Shown: piece after piece, positions 6,193 to 6,915 of the stretch
How the letters are laid out: every line of letters starts with the position of its first letter
How positions within the stretch are numbered: the first letter of the stretch is position 1
Source of the DNA: an uncultured Desulfovibrio sp.
GTDB lineage: Bacteria > Desulfobacterota > Desulfovibrionia > Desulfovibrionales > Desulfovibrionaceae
DNA: 6,915 nucleotides
Direction of reading: 5' to 3'
NCBI GenBank assembly: GCA_947176055.1
Contig: CAMWPE010000129.1
Span: 1-6,915, forward strand
Translations under genes and position numbers: made by a program
Notes under the pieces: generated by a model
Told to the model about the DNA's origin: nothing
What the model saw: only the letters and a program-made list of their open reading frames with translations
Databases searched by the model: none

Positions 6193-6384
6193 TTGTACAA
6201 AATGGCGACTGATCTGAAGATTGTCCAGAGAGCGGAAGTTTTGCCTACACTCGAAATCGACGCGGATTGGTCCGGAAGCAACGAGCATCGGGAGATAATT
6301 GAAGCTTGTTTGAAGCGGCGGGGCGCCGAGCATCCCGACAAGACGATATCCATATACGATACGAATACGTCGCTCCCGGCGTAA
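6193..6384 (+). CDS. Unrecognised small protein, probable 5' half of a frameshifted gene
   Basis: A 63-codon frame beginning with TTG (or ATG at 6202). I do not recognise it. The product is hydrophilic and has no signal peptide or membrane segment: an acidic stretch (TLEIDADWSGSNEHREIIEA), then a basic one (CLKRRGAEHPDK), then TISIYDTNTSLPA before the stop. It starts 37 nt after the UPF0126 gene on the same strand, so it may belong to the same transcript. Its last 79 nt overlap a second coding-like frame (6306-6596) with no strong start of its own, and codon choice looks plausible in this frame until about 6350. One reading is a single gene of about 130 residues disrupted near 6345-6365; the other is two short overlapping genes. 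Confidence 0.45.
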   Translation: MYKMATDLKIVQRAEVLPTLEIDADWSGSNEHREIIEACLKRRGAEHPDKTISIYDTNTSLPA

Positions 6385-6596
6385 ATTTTGGCAAAGCTGC
6401 CCAGTCTGTATTCTTTGCCGCGGTCAAATCCCAGGCGTCGCTTAAGGAAATTCACAAATCCCTGAGCGCCGTCAAAGGTCTTCGCTATCGATTTGGGGAA
6501 TATCTTTCGCGGCGGAGCATGGAACCGGCCTATCATATCGAGAATGGCGCGGCCTATCGCGGGGAAGATTTGATTACATTCTCATCCCTGGATTAA
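6306..6596 (+). CDS. Unrecognised protein, probable 3' half of a frameshifted gene
   Basis: A 96-codon frame whose only upstream start is a TTG at 6306 inside the preceding frame. No family is recognised. The first 14 or so codons are rich in rare-looking CGA/GGG arginine and glycine codons, suggesting they are not really coding. From about 6354 (RYEYVAPGVNFGKAAQSV) the sequence looks like an ordinary soluble protein: a helix-forming AAVKSQASLKEIHKSLSAVKG, then RYRFGEYLSRRS, ending DLITFSSLD. Passing from the 6193 frame into this one needs a -1 (or +2) shift, most simply within the ATATCCATATACGATACG segment around 6347-6364. The joined product would be about 130-135 residues. A real one-base indel, a sequencing error or separate translation cannot be told apart here. 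Confidence 0.5.
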   Translation: MFEAAGRRASRQDDIHIRYEYVAPGVNFGKAAQSVFFAAVKSQASLKEIHKSLSAVKGLRYRFGEYLSRRSMEPAYHIENGAAYRGEDLITFSSLD

Positions 6597-6680
6597 GCGC
6601 GCCTTCCCGTCGTTGCGGCGCGATTGCGATGCGCGCAAGGCTCGCGAAACGAGGAAAGGTAAAAAAATTAAAAATTTCCC

Positions 6681-6724
6681 TTGACGCTCGCGCGGGACGA
6701 TTTATATAAAGCGTCCGGCCCGGA
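6681..6724 (+). promoter_or_regulatory. Tandem promoter unit 1
   Basis: TTGACG (6681-6686), 16 nt, TATATA (6703-6708), then AAGCGTCCGGCCCGG. A TATAAA reading of the -10 gives an 18-nt spacer. An A/T-rich tract (AAAAAAATTAAAAATTT, 6661-6677) directly upstream resembles an UP element. The GC-rich sequence after the -10 is typical of stringently controlled stable-RNA promoters (family knowledge; application here is inference). Confidence 0.75.
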
Positions 6725-6755
6725 AAGACGGCGGAAAAAAATTTCGCGGGATGTC

Positions 6756-6799
6756 TTGACGGAGATGGGGAAAGCGCTTATATAAAGCGTCCGGCCCGA
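6756..6799 (+). promoter_or_regulatory. Tandem promoter unit 2
   Basis: TTGACG (6756-6761), 17 nt, TATATA (6779-6784), then AAGCGTCCGGCCCG, the same start region as unit 1. It lies 75 nt after unit 1. The spacer ends in AAAGCGCTT. A short GGAAAAAAATTT tract lies upstream at 6733-6744. Confidence 0.75.
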
Positions 6800-6807
6800 G
6801 AAGAGCG

Positions 6808-6840
6808 TTTTGAAAAAATAAAAAATAAATTTTTTCAAAA
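6808..6840. repeat. 12-bp A/T-rich inverted repeat between promoter units 2 and 3
   Basis: TTTTGAAAAAAT (6808-6819) and ATTTTTTCAAAA (6829-6840) are perfect reverse complements with a 9-nt A-rich centre. It sits 6 nt before the unit 3 -35, where an UP element or a nucleoid-protein site would lie. With no GC stem it is not a usual terminator. Confidence 0.7.
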
Positions 6841-6846
6841 AAGCGC

Positions 6847-6891
6847 TTGACGGGGAGGGAAAGGGGACTTATATAAAGAGTCCGGCCCGGG
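6847..6891 (+). promoter_or_regulatory. Tandem promoter unit 3
   Basis: TTGACG (6847-6852), 17 nt, TATATA (6870-6875), then AAGAGTCCGGCCCGG: one change (C to A) from units 1 and 2 over the conserved region. It lies 91 nt after unit 2. Upstream is the 12-bp A/T-rich inverted repeat. Confidence 0.75.
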
Positions 6892-6909
6892 GAAAGAACC
6901 TCCGGCTCA

Positions 6910-6915
6910 TTGACA
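6910..6915 (+). promoter_or_regulatory. Probable -35 of a fourth tandem promoter, cut by window end
   Basis: The last six bases are TTGACA, a perfect -35 hexamer, 63 nt after the -35 of unit 3. The preceding sequence ends in CTCCGGCTCA. The -10 would lie outside the window, so this is a prediction from the repeating pattern. Confidence 0.45.

Noticed and set aside
6597..6650. GC-rich hairpin CGCGCC/GGCGCG after the last frame as a terminator
   Set aside because: The loop is 13 nt and no T-tract follows, so it is not a convincing Rho-independent terminator.

Overview
The window looks like a chromosomal housekeeping segment from a bacterium, most likely of the Desulfobacterota/Deltaproteobacteria. 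I infer this from one linkage: a ZapB-like gene, zapA and a 6S RNA (a proteobacterial arrangement) sit directly beside RNase Y, which Gammaproteobacteria generally lack but deltaproteobacteria and Firmicutes have. Base composition is moderately GC-rich and genes are tightly packed. I see no mobile element, CRISPR array, tRNA or rRNA gene inside the window.

Left part, minus strand (1-2990). A Bax inhibitor-1 family membrane protein (2897-2190) is read from a good sigma70-type promoter whose spacer is a palindrome. An intrinsic terminator follows. Only four bases beyond its U-tract begins the GTG start of RNase R (2122 down to the window edge, 707 codons visible, last residues of the S1 domain cut off). 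RNase R is open throughout and has all expected domains.

Middle part, plus strand (3000-6155). A ZapB-like coiled-coil gene overlaps zapA by 17 nt. A promoter straddling the zapA stop codon drives a 6S RNA (about 3589-3776). After about 185 nt without a convincing gene comes rny (RNase Y), whose stop codon overlaps the start of a UPF0126/TRIC-type membrane protein. That protein has lost both triple-glycine motifs of its family. So two RNA-decay enzymes (R and Y), a regulatory RNA of RNA polymerase and cell-division factors lie together.

Right part (6156-6915). Two short overlapping reading frames (6193-6384 and 6306-6596) look like one unrecognised gene split by a frameshift. They are followed by the most striking non-coding structure: three near-identical promoters in tandem, each TTGACG, a 16-17 nt spacer, then TATATAAAG and a conserved GC-rich start region. 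A fourth -35 (TTGACA) falls on the last six bases. A/T-rich tracts lie upstream of units 1-3. The design resembles a multi-promoter rRNA or other strongly expressed stable-RNA operon whose body would lie just outside the window.
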